A stretch of DNA of 64,000 nucleotides from Paracoccaceae bacterium (GCA_018222585.1 JAAFAB010000004.1:124001-188000), one strand, 5' to 3'. Positions 31,276-41,951 are shown, counted from the stretch's first letter. Translations and numbers: made by a program. Notes: generated by a model not told the origin, from the letters alone.

Positions 31276-31392
31276 GGCCGCTCAGGTTTTCACTGGATTG
31301 CAGACATTTGGCCGGAAAGCTGACCGTAGGTTAGGTTTCCGGTAATCTGTCTGGGCGAGAGTTCCGCGAGCGGCAATGCTGCGGGGCTTTTC

Positions 31393-33498
31393 ATGACGCT
31401 GCGACAACGGATAATCCTTATGGTGGCGGTGCCGATCATGGGGCTTGCTTTCCTGTCGGGCTGGGGCCTGTACCAGGGGCTCTCCCATATCCGCGCCTCC
31501 CTTGTCGGCGAGCGGGAACTGGATCTTGCCGAAAAGGTCAGCGGGCTCGTCTTCGATCTGCAGGTGGAGCGGGGTCTCGCCATGGCGCGGACCAGCCAGG
31601 ACGGCACCGGCTTCGATGCGGCGCTGCAGGAGCAGCGGGAAAAGGTCGACGCGGCTGTCGCCGGGTTTCGCAGGGATGCCACGGCATTCCACGCTCAGGG
31701 CCACGAGGGGTTGTCGCGTTTCCTGACCGCCCTTGCGGGGCTGCAGGGGATGCGGGATCGGCTCACCGATGCCGGGGTCTCTGCGGCAGAGACAGGGGCG
31801 TCCTATACCACCCTGATCCGCAGCGGCCTTCAGTTGACCGAAGAGGCCCTGAACGCGGTGCCGTCGGCCGAGATCGTCCGCCTCGCAGCCGGGGTGATTG
31901 CCCTCTCGGAGGTGCGCGAAAGCGCAGGTCTGGAACAGGGGCTCGGCATGGCTGGCTTTGCCCGTGGCGGCTTCGATCCCTCGACCTTGCAGGATTTCGT
32001 GGGCCATGCCGTCGCCCAGGACAGTGCCCTGCGTCAGGCCGAGCTTTTCCTGCAGGGCCTCGACAAACCGGTGCGGTTGCGCGAGGCCGCCGAGGCCCGG
32101 GCCGTTCAGGACCTGCGGGATGTGGCCCGCAGCGCGGCCATGACCGGCGACCTGAAGGGGGTTTCGGCCGACCGCTGGCACGAGACATCGGGCAGCTGGA
32201 TCCGCTTCCTGCGAGAAGAGCAGCTGGCATTCGTCGATGTGATGCATACCTCCGACGCCACGCTCATGCGAGAGGCCATCGCGCTGCTGGCGGTGGTCTC
32301 GGCTCTCAGCGCGCTGGTCCTGTTGTACAGCACCGTCTATGCGCGGATCGTCATTCGGGTGCTCAACCGGCGCATTGCCGGGCTCAGGCAGTCCTTCGCG
32401 CAGCTGGCGGACAAGCGACTGGATTTCGCCGTGCCCTACCTGGACGACAGCAGCGAGATGGGCGAACTCTGCCGTGCGCTGGAAAGCACGCGGGCCAATC
32501 TCCATGCGATTGAGACGCGGGAGGAGGCAGAGCGGAATGCGCAGGGCATGGTCGTCGATCTTCTCGGCGAAGCCCTGAAGCAATTGGCGCGACAGGACCT
32601 GACCTGCCGCATCGACGTGGCCTTTGCCCCCCGTTTCGAGGGGCTGCGAAGCGACTTCAACGCGGCGGTGGAACAGTTGTCGGAGGTGCTCGGAGAGGTC
32701 GACATCACCGTGGGCGGGCTGCATCGCAACGCATCCAGCCTCTCGGACGCGAGCGAGCGACTGGCGCTGCGCACAGAGACCCAGGCCGCGACGCTGGAGG
32801 AGACCTCGGCGGCCTTCAACCAGATCTCGGGCACTGCCGGCGATATCGCCAGCCATGCCGAACAGGCCGAACGCGCGGTCAGCGATGCCAGCCGCGAGGC
32901 CGGCAAGGGGGGCGCGACGGCGCAGAAGGCGCTGGAGGCCATGCAGCGGATCTCGCAATCCTCGCGCGAGATGACCGAGATCGTGCACCTGATCGAAGAG
33001 CTGGGTTTCCAGACCAACCTGCTGGCCCTGAACGCCGGTGTCGAGGCGGCCCGCGCCGGCGAGTCGGGGCGCGGCTTCGCCGTCGTCGCCTCCGAGGTGC
33101 GGATGCTGGCGCAGCGCGCCACGGATGCTACGGACCGGATCAAGAAGCTGATCGGCGCCTCCAGCGAACAGGTCGCCAGCGGTGTCACCCTGGTCGAACA
33201 GACCGACAGCGTGCTGAGTTCGATCGTCCAAAAGGTCGCCGATGTCAGCGAGAAGGTGGGCCGGATCCGTGATGACAGCAAGGACCAGGCGTCGACGATG
33301 GGAGAGATCAATGCCGCCACCAGGGCCATGGCCGAGATCACCGAGAAGAACGCGGCCATGGCCGACGACGCGCGCGGGTTGTGCCGGGAATTGCAGGGTC
33401 ATGGCAGCGCGCTTCAGGGACAGATCCGGGGCTTCACCCTGCGCCCGAGCTACAGCACCGCCGAGGCGGAGGCAGCAGGCTGGCGCGCCACGGGCTGA
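31393..33498 (+). CDS. Methyl-accepting chemotaxis protein with periplasmic NIT domain
   Basis: The 701-residue receptor has TM1 at about 8-26 and a large periplasmic region (~30-290) of the NIT (nitrate/nitrite-sensing) type, recognised by VFDLQVERGLAMARTSQDG. TM2 lies at about 297-318, followed by HAMP-like segments (~320-385) and a cytoplasmic signalling domain (~430-680) with the hairpin tip FQTNLLALNAGVEAARAGES and RGFAVVASEVRMLAQ. Ligand is unknown; NIT domains are predicted to bind nitrate or nitrite but this is not general. No che or flagellar genes are nearby. The start is the ATG at 31393. Confidence 0.92.
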   Translation: MTLRQRIILMVAVPIMGLAFLSGWGLYQGLSHIRASLVGERELDLAEKVSGLVFDLQVERGLAMARTSQDGTGFDAALQEQREKVDAAVAGFRRDATAFHAQGHEGLSRFLTALAGLQGMRDRLTDAGVSAAETGASYTTLIRSGLQLTEEALNAVPSAEIVRLAAGVIALSEVRESAGLEQGLGMAGFARGGFDPSTLQDFVGHAVAQDSALRQAELFLQGLDKPVRLREAAEARAVQDLRDVARSAAMTGDLKGVSADRWHETSGSWIRFLREEQLAFVDVMHTSDATLMREAIALLAVVSALSALVLLYSTVYARIVIRVLNRRIAGLRQSFAQLADKRLDFAVPYLDDSSEMGELCRALESTRANLHAIETREEAERNAQGMVVDLLGEALKQLARQDLTCRIDVAFAPRFEGLRSDFNAAVEQLSEVLGEVDITVGGLHRNASSLSDASERLALRTETQAATLEETSAAFNQISGTAGDIASHAEQAERAVSDASREAGKGGATAQKALEAMQRISQSSREMTEIVHLIEELGFQTNLLALNAGVEAARAGESGRGFAVVASEVRMLAQRATDATDRIKKLIGASSEQVASGVTLVEQTDSVLSSIVQKVADVSEKVGRIRDDSKDQASTMGEINAATRAMAEITEKNAAMADDARGLCRELQGHGSALQGQIRGFTLRPSYSTAEAEAAGWRATG

Positions 33499-33787
33499 GC
33501 CTGGCGCCCGTGGCCAGCGCACCGCCGTTGCGTGACGGGCCAGCCGCGGGGACAGCGCCCGTCGATCAGGTGGGGGCAAGACCCTGCAAACGCTGCGGAA
33601 TCTGCGGGGGCCTCTTCTTGAGGGTCTGGAGACGCGGAACGCATCGCGCCACGCCCGGGACAGAGCCCCGCAGGACGTCCCCCTCCTTGTAGCAAGCGAC
33701 GGCTGGTCAGGCCCGCGCGGTCCGCGGATAAAGGTGCCACGGCTGGCGGCCATGTCCCGGCAAGGCTGTCGGCGGCCCGGGCCGGGA

Positions 33788-34678
33788 TCACTTCACCGCA
33801 GGCACGGCCTTCAAGTAGGCGGCGATGGCGGCGCGGTCGGACGGGCTGAGCTGCGCGGTATTCTGCACCACCTCCGCCATCTCGCCGCCGGCCACGTCGA
33901 AATCCGGTGTGAAGCCCGAGGCGAGATATTCGGCGATCTCCCCTTCGCTCCAGTCCAGCCCGCCCGAGGTGATGTTTGGAATGCGACCCTCACCTGAGGG
34001 GTTCGCCGCCCCTCCCAGCCACATGTCCCGTTTCGGTCCGCCCAGCCCGTTGCGCGGCGTATGGCATTCACCGCAGTGACCAAGCGCTTCGACCAGGTAG
34101 CGCCCGCGCGCCAGTTCATCGCTGTTGACCTCTTCAAGCACGAAATCATCGCGGAAGAACAACAGCTTCCAGCCTCCCAGGGCACGCCGGACATTGAACG
34201 GGAACCCTACCTCATGGGCGCGGCTTGGCGTTTCGCTGGCGGGCAGGGTGGCAAGGTAGGCGCGCAGATCGGCGATATCCTGCGGTCGTGCCTTGGCATA
34301 GGAGGTATAGGGGAAGGCGGGATAATAGTGCCGACCGGCGGGCGAGACCCCGCGCATCATCGCGTTGGCCAGGTCCGCGGTGGTCCAGGCTCCGATGCCG
34401 GCGGTGTCCGAGTTCGAGATATTGGGCGCATGGAACGTCCCGAAGGGGCTGGCAAAGGCCCGCCCGCCGGCCAGTTCCAGCCGGGCCTCGCCCTCGGCCC
34501 CCGGGGCGGCGTGGCAGGAGGCGCAGCCCCCCGCGTTGAAGATCGCCGCGCCGTGTTCGGCATCGCCGGTCAGCCTCGCCGTCACCTCCGGGTCCAGCGG
34601 ATCGGGGGCGGTCAGCCACCAGGCCAGGCCCGCGGCGACGAGGATCAGGACGATGAGGCTTGCCAGGACCTTGCGCAT
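33788..34678 (-). CDS. Dihaem c-type cytochrome
   Basis: The 296-residue protein has an N-terminal membrane anchor/signal helix (MRKVLASLIVLILVAAGLAW) and two cytochrome c domains in the periplasm. The haem motifs are CASCH (C52, C55, H56) and CGECH (C202, C205, H206), each followed by methionine-containing candidates for the sixth ligand. It resembles the cytochrome subunits that accept electrons from periplasmic dehydrogenases, but no dehydrogenase gene is adjacent, so its donor is unknown. The ATG at 34678 has GGGAGGG upstream; longer in-frame starts are unlikely. Confidence 0.92.
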   Translation of the reverse strand: MRKVLASLIVLILVAAGLAWWLTAPDPLDPEVTARLTGDAEHGAAIFNAGGCASCHAAPGAEGEARLELAGGRAFASPFGTFHAPNISNSDTAGIGAWTTADLANAMMRGVSPAGRHYYPAFPYTSYAKARPQDIADLRAYLATLPASETPSRAHEVGFPFNVRRALGGWKLLFFRDDFVLEEVNSDELARGRYLVEALGHCGECHTPRNGLGGPKRDMWLGGAANPSGEGRIPNITSGGLDWSEGEIAEYLASGFTPDFDVAGGEMAEVVQNTAQLSPSDRAAIAAYLKAVPAVK

Positions 34679-34831
34679 CGGGCCCTCCCTGTGCTGGCCG
34701 GGCACGGCGGCCCTTTGCCGCAGGGTTACCTCTGCGACGCCTAGGCGCAACAGCGAATTTCTGACGTTGCCGTGACGGGGCGCAGCGTGACGGCCGGGCC
34801 CGCGCGGAAGCTGTGCCGATGGTGCGGGTGG

Positions 34832-34996
34832 TCAGCGGCGCGGCAGGCGTTTGGGCTCCAGCCACTCGGGGAAGCCGACCAGCTGTTCCAGCCCCCAGAT
34901 GGCGAAGCAGATTGCCACCACCGCCGCCACCAGCATCACCCGCCGCTCCGAGGGGGGATGGCGGACCCAGCGGGCGGCGCGCAGCAGCCAGATCAT
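34832..34996 (-). CDS. Small single-pass membrane protein coupled to hpt
   Basis: A 54-residue protein starts [19 protein letters not shown] and has one hydrophobic helix, [21 protein letters not shown], followed by a short polar tail. Its ATG overlaps the hpt stop codon (ATGA at 34993-34996), so translation is probably coupled. The cluster of Arg residues before the helix predicts a cytoplasmic N-terminus. I recognise no family with certainty. The overlap and the clear TM segment are the reasons to believe it is real. Confidence 0.68.
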   Translation of the reverse strand: MIWLLRAARWVRHPPSERRVMLVAAVVAICFAIWGLEQLVGFPEWLEPKRLPRR

Positions 34997-35538
34997 GCGG
35001 GGTCTGTAAAGCGCACCTTGCCGATATGGGGCAGGTTGCGATTGCACTGGGCGTAGTCGATGCCGTAGCCGACGACGAATTCGTCCGGGATTTCGAAACC
35101 GATCCAGTCGGCGCGGAAATCCGCCTCGCGCCGCGACGGCTTGTCGAGCAGGGCGATGGTCTTCAGTCGCTTGGGATTGCGCGACTTCAGCAGCCCCATG
35201 ACGTGATTCAGCGTGTGCCCGGTGTCGACGATGTCCTCGACCACCAGCACGTTGCGGCCTTCGATCTCGCCGCGCAGGTCCTTCAGGATCCGCACCTCGC
35301 GCGAGCTTTCCATGGCGTTGCCGTAAGAGGACGCCTCGAGGAAATCGACCTCGACATCGCGGTCGGCCAGTTCGCGCGCCAGGTCGGCGATGAAGACGAA
35401 GGAACCGCGCAGCAGCCCCACGACCACCAGTCGCTCATCGGCGGGGAAGGTGGCGCGTATCTCGTGGCAGAGCGCCTCGATACGGGCGGCGATCGCCTTG
35501 GCAGAGATCATTTCGTCGATGACATATGGACGCGTCAC
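34993..35538 (-). CDS. hpt: Hypoxanthine phosphoribosyltransferase
   Basis: Hpt salvages hypoxanthine (and guanine) to IMP/GMP using PRPP. The 181-residue product carries the PRPP-binding signature [14 protein letters not shown] and the family elements [14 protein letters not shown] and [17 protein letters not shown]. The likely start is a GTG at 35538 ([13 protein letters not shown]), preceded by AAGGGGGAAG. The upstream frame up to 35649 reads into the divergent gene and is not conserved-looking. The 3' end overlaps the small membrane protein gene by four bases. Confidence 0.93.
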   Translation of the reverse strand: MTRPYVIDEMISAKAIAARIEALCHEIRATFPADERLVVVGLLRGSFVFIADLARELADRDVEVDFLEASSYGNAMESSREVRILKDLRGEIEGRNVLVVEDIVDTGHTLNHVMGLLKSRNPKRLKTIALLDKPSRREADFRADWIGFEIPDEFVVGYGIDYAQCNRNLPHIGKVRFTDPA

Positions 35539-35623
35539 GGTCTTCCCCCTTGAATGTCGCGGCCTAGTATAAGACATGAAAACCCCAGCAGAAACCAGAA
35601 CGTATGGGAAGCCGGACCGCCTG

Positions 35624-36067
35624 ATGCCCACACACTCCGAGACCCGCAAGCTGCCCTACACCGCTCAGCAGATGTACGACCTGGTGGCCGATGTGGGCGC
35701 CTATCCGAAGTTCCTACCCTGGTGCGCCGCCGCCCGCATCCGCTCTCGCACGCCCCAGGGCGATCACGAGGTGATGGAGGCGGACCTGGTGATTTCCTTC
35801 AAGGTCTTCCGCGAGAAGTTCGGCAGCCGTGTGGTGCTCTGGCCCGAGGCGATGAAGATCGACACCGAGTATCTCGACGGTCCCTTCCGCTACATGAAAT
35901 CGAACTGGGCCTTCCGCGACGCCGACGGGGGCTGCGAGGTCGATTTCTTCGTCGATTTCGAATTCAGGAACGCGGTGCTGCAGGGGATCATCGGGGTCGT
36001 GTTCAACGAGGCGATGCAGCGGATCGTGCGCGCTTTCGAACGCCGCGCGGCCGAGCTTTACGGCTGA
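35624..36067 (+). CDS. RatA / Coq10-type START-domain protein
   Basis: The 147-residue protein is a single START/polyketide-cyclase-like domain. It matches the Coq10/RatA group in the opening [33 protein letters not shown] segment (the YPKFLPWC element is diagnostic), and in the C-terminal [21 protein letters not shown] helix. In mitochondria and alphaproteobacteria this family binds ubiquinone; E. coli RatA was described as a ribosome-association inhibitor. The start is the ATG at 35624; an in-frame ATG at 35576 is possible. The stop overlaps the convergent pncC gene by about ten bases. Confidence 0.88.
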   Translation: MPTHSETRKLPYTAQQMYDLVADVGAYPKFLPWCAAARIRSRTPQGDHEVMEADLVISFKVFREKFGSRVVLWPEAMKIDTEYLDGPFRYMKSNWAFRDADGGCEVDFFVDFEFRNAVLQGIIGVVFNEAMQRIVRAFERRAAELYG

Positions 36068-36531
36068 AGCGCCGCCAGCAGCAGGGTCAGCGCGTGCTCG
36101 GTCGCGGCGGCGCGGACCTTGGCGCGGCCAAGCGGGCCGAAGTCGACGGTCATGCTGTCGGTCGCCCCGGCCGAGGCGAGGGCGAAGCAGACCCGGCCCT
36201 CGGGATCCTCGCCCGAGTCACCCGGCCCGGCGACCCCGGTCGTCGCCACGCTGAGATCGGCCCGCAACGCCGCCCGCGCGCCCCGGGCCATGGCGCGGGC
36301 CACCTCTTCGGACACGACGCCATGGCTGGCGATGACCTCGGGCGGAACGCTCAGCACGGTCTCCTTCACCGACTCGGCGTAGGAGACAACGCCCCCCATC
36401 ACCACCGAGGACGACCCCGGCACATCCGTCAGCGCCGCCGCGATCATCCCGCCGGTGCAGCTTTCGGCGGTGCCGAGGCGGAGGCCGCGCGCCCGCGCCG
36501 CCGCGATGACGGAGGCGGCGAGAGGGCTCAT
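36058..36531 (-). CDS. pncC: Nicotinamide-nucleotide amidohydrolase (CinA C-terminal domain)
   Basis: A 157-residue stand-alone CinA-C domain deamidates NMN to nicotinic acid mononucleotide. The typical elements are the GTAESCTGGMIAAALTDVPG block near the N-terminus with the catalytic Ser in AESCTGG, GGVVSYAESVKETVL in the middle and VATTGVAGPGDSGEDPEG for phosphate/ligand binding. Its ATG overlaps the pgpA stop by four bases (36528-36531), making it the third gene of the ispDF-pgpA-pncC operon. Confidence 0.93.
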   Translation of the reverse strand: MSPLAASVIAAARARGLRLGTAESCTGGMIAAALTDVPGSSSVVMGGVVSYAESVKETVLSVPPEVIASHGVVSEEVARAMARGARAALRADLSVATTGVAGPGDSGEDPEGRVCFALASAGATDSMTVDFGPLGRAKVRAAATEHALTLLLAALQP

Positions 36532-37025
36532 GCCATCAGCACCAGGTGCGACAGGGCGGCAAGCGCGACCACGACCACGGCGGCGAAGACACCGGCGATC
36601 AGATCGTCCAGCATCACGCCCAGGGCGTCGTTGCGCCGGTCCGCCCGGCCGACCAGCCAGGGTTTCCAGATGTCGAACAGCCGGAAGGCCAGGAAGGCCG
36701 TTACCCAGCCCGGCCAGAGCGCCGAGAGCGGTGCCCCGACATGGGCCGCGCCGAGAGAGACCGGCAGGAAGGCGACGAAAATGCCGACCACCTCGTCGAC
36801 GACGATCTCCGAGGGGTCGTGATCTGTCTTGCCCGCGGTCTCGGCCTTCACAGCCCAGAGGCCGGCGACCCAGACCACGACCAGCGCCAGCGCCAGCAGC
36901 AACGGCCCGCCCAGCCAGTGCAGCAGTACCGCCAGCGCCAGCCCGGCGGCGCTGCCCCAGGTGCCCGAGGCGGGTTTCAGGTAGCCGGTGCCGCCGACCG
37001 TCGCGATGAGGGATGTCAGTGTCAT
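36528..37025 (-). CDS. pgpA: Phosphatidylglycerophosphatase A
   Basis: PgpA dephosphorylates phosphatidylglycerol phosphate in the inner membrane. The 165-residue protein has the expected short soluble start [18 protein letters not shown] and several hydrophobic helices. The conserved acidic signature lies in [17 protein letters not shown], and the later [29 protein letters not shown] region is typical. It overlaps ispDF by four bases upstream and pncC by four bases downstream, so the three are translationally coupled. Confidence 0.93.
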   Translation of the reverse strand: MTLTSLIATVGGTGYLKPASGTWGSAAGLALAVLLHWLGGPLLLALALVVVWVAGLWAVKAETAGKTDHDPSEIVVDEVVGIFVAFLPVSLGAAHVGAPLSALWPGWVTAFLAFRLFDIWKPWLVGRADRRNDALGVMLDDLIAGVFAAVVVVALAALSHLVLMA

Positions 37026-38146
37026 GTCTTTACCAGCAGGGCCGTCGCGATGGACGCGATCCCCTCCTTGCGCCCGGTGAAGCCGAGCCGTTCCGATGTG
37101 GTCGCCTTGACCGAGATGCGCTCGGGCGCCAGCCCGGTGATTTCGGCCATGCGGGCCTGCATGGCCCCGGCATGAGGCCCGATCTTCGGCGCCTCGCAGA
37201 TGATGGTGCAGTCAATATTCGATATGGCGTAGCCGTGCGATGCGGCAAGTGCGACCGCATGGGCCAGGAAGATATCACTGGCGGCGCCTTTCCACTGCGG
37301 GTCGGAGGGCGGGAAATGGCGCCCGATGTCGCCCTCGGCCAGGGCGCCGTAGATCGCGTCCGTCACCGCGTGCATTGCCACATCCGCATCCGAATGGCCC
37401 AGCAGGGCGCGGTCGTGCGGGATCTCGACACCACAGAGCCAGACCGAGGTGCCCTCGGTGAAGGCGTGCACGTCGTAGCCATTGCCCAGTCGAATATCCA
37501 TTTGGCCTCTCAGTATCTTTTCGGCCCGGGCGAAGTCGCCGGGGTGGGTGATCTTCAGGTTCTCCTCGGCGCCCTCGGTGATGGTGACGGAGATCCCCGC
37601 CGCGCGGGCGACCTCGACGTCATCGGCGGCACCACCGGGGTGGGCGGCATGGGCCGCCAGAAGGGGGGCAAGGCGGAAGCCCTGCGGGGTCTGCGCCCGG
37701 AACAGCCCGTCGCGCGGGGCGATGCCGGCGACGGCGCCCTCGGCCCCACGCCAGAGCGCGTCGGTCACCGGCAGCCCGGGGGCGGCGGCTTCGGCCTCTC
37801 GCAGGGCCTCGCGGACCCCGGCAATTACGGGCTGCGGCACGCAGGGACGGGCAACATCGTGGATCAGCACATTGTCCACCGCGCCGGGATCCAGCGCCTC
37901 AAGTCCGGCCCTGACCGACGCGTCGCGGCTTGCGCCACCGGCCACGCGCAGGATATCCGGGGGCAGCGGTATCTCCATGTCGTCGGGGTGGAGAACCATC
38001 ACGATCGGTGCCAGGCCGGCGGCGCGGATCGCCTCGATGGTCCAGTCCGCCACCCGGCGCCCGGCCAGCGGCTGCCATTGCTTCGGCTGCGCGCCGCCGG
38101 CCCGTGTGCCCCGGCCCGCGGCGACGATGATCGCGGCATCCCGCAT
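37022..38146 (-). CDS. ispDF: Bifunctional IspD/IspF enzyme of the MEP isoprenoid pathway
   Basis: This 374-residue fusion carries two non-consecutive MEP-pathway activities. Residues ~1-215 are IspD (MEP cytidylyltransferase), with the nucleotide-binding [16 protein letters not shown] motif near the N-terminus and VLIHDVARP in the centre. Residues ~218-374 are IspF (cyclodiphosphate synthase), starting [11 protein letters not shown] with metal-binding Asp/His, [18 protein letters not shown] and the C-terminal [13 protein letters not shown]. The fused form is common in Alphaproteobacteria. The ATG at 38146 begins [11 protein letters not shown]. It leads the ispDF-pgpA-pncC operon. Confidence 0.96.
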   Translation of the reverse strand: MRDAAIIVAAGRGTRAGGAQPKQWQPLAGRRVADWTIEAIRAAGLAPIVMVLHPDDMEIPLPPDILRVAGGASRDASVRAGLEALDPGAVDNVLIHDVARPCVPQPVIAGVREALREAEAAAPGLPVTDALWRGAEGAVAGIAPRDGLFRAQTPQGFRLAPLLAAHAAHPGGAADDVEVARAAGISVTITEGAEENLKITHPGDFARAEKILRGQMDIRLGNGYDVHAFTEGTSVWLCGVEIPHDRALLGHSDADVAMHAVTDAIYGALAEGDIGRHFPPSDPQWKGAASDIFLAHAVALAASHGYAISNIDCTIICEAPKIGPHAGAMQARMAEITGLAPERISVKATTSERLGFTGRKEGIASIATALLVKT

Positions 38147-38340
38147 CAGGCGCCCTCTCTGCTAGCCTGTCCCATGGGCAGAGCAATAGGGCGCGCAGGG
38201 GCCGGGGGCAATGGCGGGTGACCGTAACAACTGCCTGAAAATTGGGCGCTGGCCGCGCCTGACCGGAAGAATATCGGGCCGTTTTGTTGTGGTGGCGCTA
38301 AAATCAGTCTAACGCATAAGCGGATGCTCAAGGTTTAAGC

Positions 38341-39345
38341 ATGTCAGTCAGTGATCTCTTCGCACCTTCCGTCCCGCCTGTCTGCCTTGCGCCGCTGGCC
38401 GGGATCACCGACCGCCCCTATCGCGATCTCGTCGCGGGGTTCGGCGCGGATCTCGTCGTCTCGGAGATGGTGGCCAGTCAGGAAATGGTCCAGGCCAAGC
38501 CCGGCACCCGCGAGCGGGCCGAGCTGGGTTTCGGCGATGCCGCGACCTCGGTCCAACTGGCCGGGCGCGACACCTACTGGATCGGCGAGGCCGCCCGCAT
38601 GGTTGAGGGGCAGGGCGCCGGGATCATCGACATCAACATGGGCTGCCCGGCCAAGAAGGTCGTCGGCGGGCTGTCCGGCTCGGCGCTGATGCGCGATCTC
38701 GATCATGCGCTGACGCTGATCGAGGCGGTGGCCGAGGCGGTCTCGGTGCCGGTCACGCTGAAGATGCGGCTCGGCTGGGATGACGACATGATCAATGCGC
38801 CTGAACTGGCCCGGCGCGCCGAGGGCGCGGGCGTGCAGATGGTGGTGGTCCATGGCCGCACCCGCTGCCAGTTCTACAAGGGCCGCGCCGACTGGGCGGC
38901 GATTGGCGCGGTGAAACAGGCGGTCTCGATCCCGGTCATCGCCAATGGCGACATCGTGGATATCGAGAGCGCCCGCGAGGCGCTGCGCCTGTCCGGCGCC
39001 GACGGCGTGATGGTCGGGCGCGGGGCGCAGGGCCAGCCCTGGAAGCTGGCGCAGATCCGTGAAGGTCTTGCCGGAAGAACGCCGCGCAATGCGCCGGATG
39101 CAAAGGAATTTTCGGACTTGGTCGCGGGTCACTACGAGGCCGGGCTGACCTTCTACGGCGCCGATCTTGGCGGTCGGGTACTGCGCAAGCACCTGGGCTG
39201 GTACATGGACCGCGCCGCCACCTCCGCCGAGCTGCGCGGCCGCATCCTGCGTGCCACCACTCCGGCCGAGGTCCTCTCTCTTCTGCCGGAGGCCCTGGCC
39301 GCCGGCCCCGATGCAATGACCCAACCGGAGGTACGCGCCGCATGA
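38341..39345 (+). CDS. dusB: tRNA-dihydrouridine synthase B
   Basis: DusB reduces specific uridines in the tRNA D-loop using FMN and NADPH. The 334-residue product has the flavin-binding opening [12 protein letters not shown], the catalytic cysteine C102 in [13 protein letters not shown], and the phosphate-binding end IANGDI and [13 protein letters not shown]. It is the first gene of dusB-ntrB-ntrC(-ntrY-ntrX), the same arrangement as nifR3-ntrB-ntrC in Rhodobacter. Its stop overlaps the ntrB start by four bases (39342-39345). Confidence 0.96.
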   Translation: MSVSDLFAPSVPPVCLAPLAGITDRPYRDLVAGFGADLVVSEMVASQEMVQAKPGTRERAELGFGDAATSVQLAGRDTYWIGEAARMVEGQGAGIIDINMGCPAKKVVGGLSGSALMRDLDHALTLIEAVAEAVSVPVTLKMRLGWDDDMINAPELARRAEGAGVQMVVVHGRTRCQFYKGRADWAAIGAVKQAVSIPVIANGDIVDIESAREALRLSGADGVMVGRGAQGQPWKLAQIREGLAGRTPRNAPDAKEFSDLVAGHYEAGLTFYGADLGGRVLRKHLGWYMDRAATSAELRGRILRATTPAEVLSLLPEALAAGPDAMTQPEVRAA

Positions 39346-40478
39346 ATTCGCGGTCCAACCCGATCGACTCCGAGGAAATCGCCGCCGCCATCGCCGATGT
39401 CGAGGACACGCCCGTCTGGGCCTCGCTTCCCGTCCCGGCGCTGCTGCTCGATCCCGAGGACGCGATCATCTCGATCAACCCGGCGGCGGAAGGGTTCCTG
39501 AACACTTCCGCCCGCTCGATCCGCGGCCAGAGGGTCTGGGAGCGGGTGATGATCGACAGCCCGTTGGAAGAAGCCTTCCAGCGGGCCCGCGCCACCGCCT
39601 CGCCGCTGTTCGTCAACGATGTCGACGTGGGCACGGGGGAACGCGCGCCGCTGCATTGCAACCTGCAGATCTCGCCGCTGAACGACCGCGAGGGGTTCAT
39701 GCTGTTCCTGATCTCGCCGCGCGAGCTGGCGGGGCGGATGACCCAGGATCACAGCGTGAAATCGGCCGCCAAGTCGGCCATCGGCATGGCCGAGATGCTG
39801 GCCCATGAGATCAAGAACCCGCTGGCGGGGATCACCGGCGCGGCGCAGCTGCTGTCCATGAACCTCAGCCAGGAGGACATGGAGCTGACCGACCTGATCG
39901 TCGCCGAAAGCCGCCGCATCGTGAAGCTGCTGGAGCAGGTCGAGCAGTTCGGCAACCTGACGATGCCCGACCTGAAGCCGGTGAACCTGCACGACGTGCT
40001 GGACCGGGCCCGGCGCTCGGCGCTTCTGGGGTTCGGCGCCAACATGAAGATCATCGAGGATTACGACCCCTCGCTGCCGCAGGCCATGGGGGACCCGGAC
40101 CAGCTGCTTCAGGTGGTGCTGAACCTGCTGAAGAACGCCGCCCAGGCTGCCGGCAAGGAAGGCGGCAAGATCCGCCTGCATACCTATTTCGAACATTCCT
40201 TCCGCCTGCGCCGCGCAGATGGGAAGGGAAAGAGCCTGCCTTTGCAGATCGAGATCGAGGATGACGGCCCCGGCCTGCCCGAGGACATCGCGGGCGACAT
40301 CTTCGACCCCTTCGTCTCGGGCCGCGAGAACGGCACGGGGCTTGGCCTGGCTCTGGTCAGCAAGATCATATCGGATCACGAGGGGTGGATTTCCGTCACC
40401 TCGGTTCCGGGCAAGACGGTGTTCCGCATCTCGCTGCCGCGGGCGCCCAAGGAAGTCCTCGACAAGGAGAATGAGTGA
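39342..40478 (+). CDS. ntrB: Nitrogen regulation sensor histidine kinase NtrB
   Basis: NtrB is a soluble sensor kinase/phosphatase that controls NtrC under PII (GlnB) control. The 378-residue protein has an N-terminal PAS domain (~25-130) and a HisKA segment with the phospho-acceptor His155 in [18 protein letters not shown]. The HATPase domain has an N-box ([11 protein letters not shown]), DDGPGLP, and a G2 box in [18 protein letters not shown]. No membrane segment is present, as expected. It overlaps both neighbours, dusB and ntrC. Confidence 0.95.
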   Translation: MNSRSNPIDSEEIAAAIADVEDTPVWASLPVPALLLDPEDAIISINPAAEGFLNTSARSIRGQRVWERVMIDSPLEEAFQRARATASPLFVNDVDVGTGERAPLHCNLQISPLNDREGFMLFLISPRELAGRMTQDHSVKSAAKSAIGMAEMLAHEIKNPLAGITGAAQLLSMNLSQEDMELTDLIVAESRRIVKLLEQVEQFGNLTMPDLKPVNLHDVLDRARRSALLGFGANMKIIEDYDPSLPQAMGDPDQLLQVVLNLLKNAAQAAGKEGGKIRLHTYFEHSFRLRRADGKGKSLPLQIEIEDDGPGLPEDIAGDIFDPFVSGRENGTGLGLALVSKIISDHEGWISVTSVPGKTVFRISLPRAPKEVLDKENE

Positions 40479-41851
40479 TGGACGGCACGATCCTGGTTGC
40501 AGATGACGATCGCACGATCCGCACGGTCCTGACACAGGCCCTGACGCGCGCCGGCTGCAAGGTCCATGCGACCTCGTCGCTGACCACGCTGATGCGATGG
40601 GTCGGCGAGGGCAAGGGCGACGTGGTGATCTCGGACGTGATGATGCCCGACGGGAACGGACTGGAGATGCTGCCAAAGATCGCCCAGGACCGTCCCGGCC
40701 TGCCGGTGATCGTGATCTCGGCGCAGAACACCATCATGACCGCGATCCAGGCCGCCGAGGCCGAGGCCTATGACTACCTGCCCAAGCCCTTCGACCTGCC
40801 GGACCTGATGAAGCGCACCGCGCGGGCGCTGGAGCAGCGCCAGCGGATGCCCTCGGCCAAGCCCTCCGAAGAGATGAAGGAACGCCCCGACGAGCTGCCT
40901 CTGGTCGGCCGCACCGCCTCGATGCAGGCGCTTTACCGGCTGGTGGCACGGGTGATGAACACCGATCTGCCGGTGCTGATCGCTGGTGAAAGTGGGACCG
41001 GCAAGTCCCTGATCGCGAAGGCAATTCATGACTTCAGCGACCGGCGCAACCTGCCGTTCGTCGCGGTCTCGGCCTCGGATCTGCAGGACCTTGAAGGCCC
41101 GGCGCGGATCCTGGCGCGGGCGAAGGGCGGCACCGTGCTGTTCGATGAGATCGCCGATATCGACCAGGAGGTGCAGGCCCGGATCGTGCGCATGATGGAC
41201 GGCGCCACCGACAACCTGCCGCGCTTCATGGCCACCTCGCAGACCGACCTGAACCGGGCGATGGAAGAGGGCGCGCTGCGCCAGGATCTGTTCTACCGGC
41301 TGACCGGCGCGACGATCAACGTGCCCGCCCTGCGCGAGCGCGTCGACGATATCCCGCTGCTGGTCGAGCACTTCCTGACCCGGGCCGAGCGCGAGGGCGC
41401 CATGCGCCGCTACCTGGCCGAGGACGCGCTGGAGATGATGCGCACCTACTCCTGGCCCGGCAACGTGCGCCAGCTGGAAAACGCCATCCGCCGCCTCGTG
41501 CTGACCGCCCGCACCGACGAGATCAGCCGTGCCGAAGTGGAAAGCGTCCTGGGCAACCAGCCCGAGACCGAACCGCTTCTGGGCGGTCAGGGCGAGAGCG
41601 AGAAGCTCTCGGGCTCGGTCGCACGTCACCTGCGGCGTTATTTCGATCTTCACGGGAACATGCTGCCGCCGCCGGGGCTCTATGCCCGCATCCTCAAGGA
41701 GGTCGAGTTGCCGCTGATCGAGATCGCGCTGGAAGCGACCGGGGGCAACCAGGCCAAATGCGCCGACCTGCTGGGGATCAACCGGAATACGCTGCGCAAG
41801 AAGATCACCGATCTGGATATTCGCGTGACACGCCGTCGCAAGTTGATGTAA
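40478..41851 (+). CDS. ntrC: Nitrogen regulation response regulator NtrC lacking the GAFTGA loop
   Basis: The 457-residue NtrC has a receiver domain with phospho-acceptor Asp53 ([11 protein letters not shown]) and an AAA+ domain with Walker A GESGTGKS and Walker [12 protein letters not shown] Fis-like helix-turn-helix closes the protein ([21 protein letters not shown]). Between the two Walker motifs the LFGHEKGAFTGA region that contacts sigma-54 is missing: the chain goes from [19 protein letters not shown] straight to KGGTVLFDE. The same deletion is known in Rhodobacter capsulatus NtrC, which activates sigma-70 RNA polymerase. Its ATG overlaps the ntrB stop (TGATG). Confidence 0.95.
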   Translation: MDGTILVADDDRTIRTVLTQALTRAGCKVHATSSLTTLMRWVGEGKGDVVISDVMMPDGNGLEMLPKIAQDRPGLPVIVISAQNTIMTAIQAAEAEAYDYLPKPFDLPDLMKRTARALEQRQRMPSAKPSEEMKERPDELPLVGRTASMQALYRLVARVMNTDLPVLIAGESGTGKSLIAKAIHDFSDRRNLPFVAVSASDLQDLEGPARILARAKGGTVLFDEIADIDQEVQARIVRMMDGATDNLPRFMATSQTDLNRAMEEGALRQDLFYRLTGATINVPALRERVDDIPLLVEHFLTRAEREGAMRRYLAEDALEMMRTYSWPGNVRQLENAIRRLVLTARTDEISRAEVESVLGNQPETEPLLGGQGESEKLSGSVARHLRRYFDLHGNMLPPPGLYARILKEVELPLIEIALEATGGNQAKCADLLGINRNTLRKKITDLDIRVTRRRKLM

Positions 41852-41951
41852 AAACGCCACAGAACCGTGGCCGGCGGGGGACATCCTTCGCGCAGAGCCA
41901 CAAGATATGGCGTTGGTGCCGCGCGGCACCACTTCAGGGCGGGAGCAGCCT

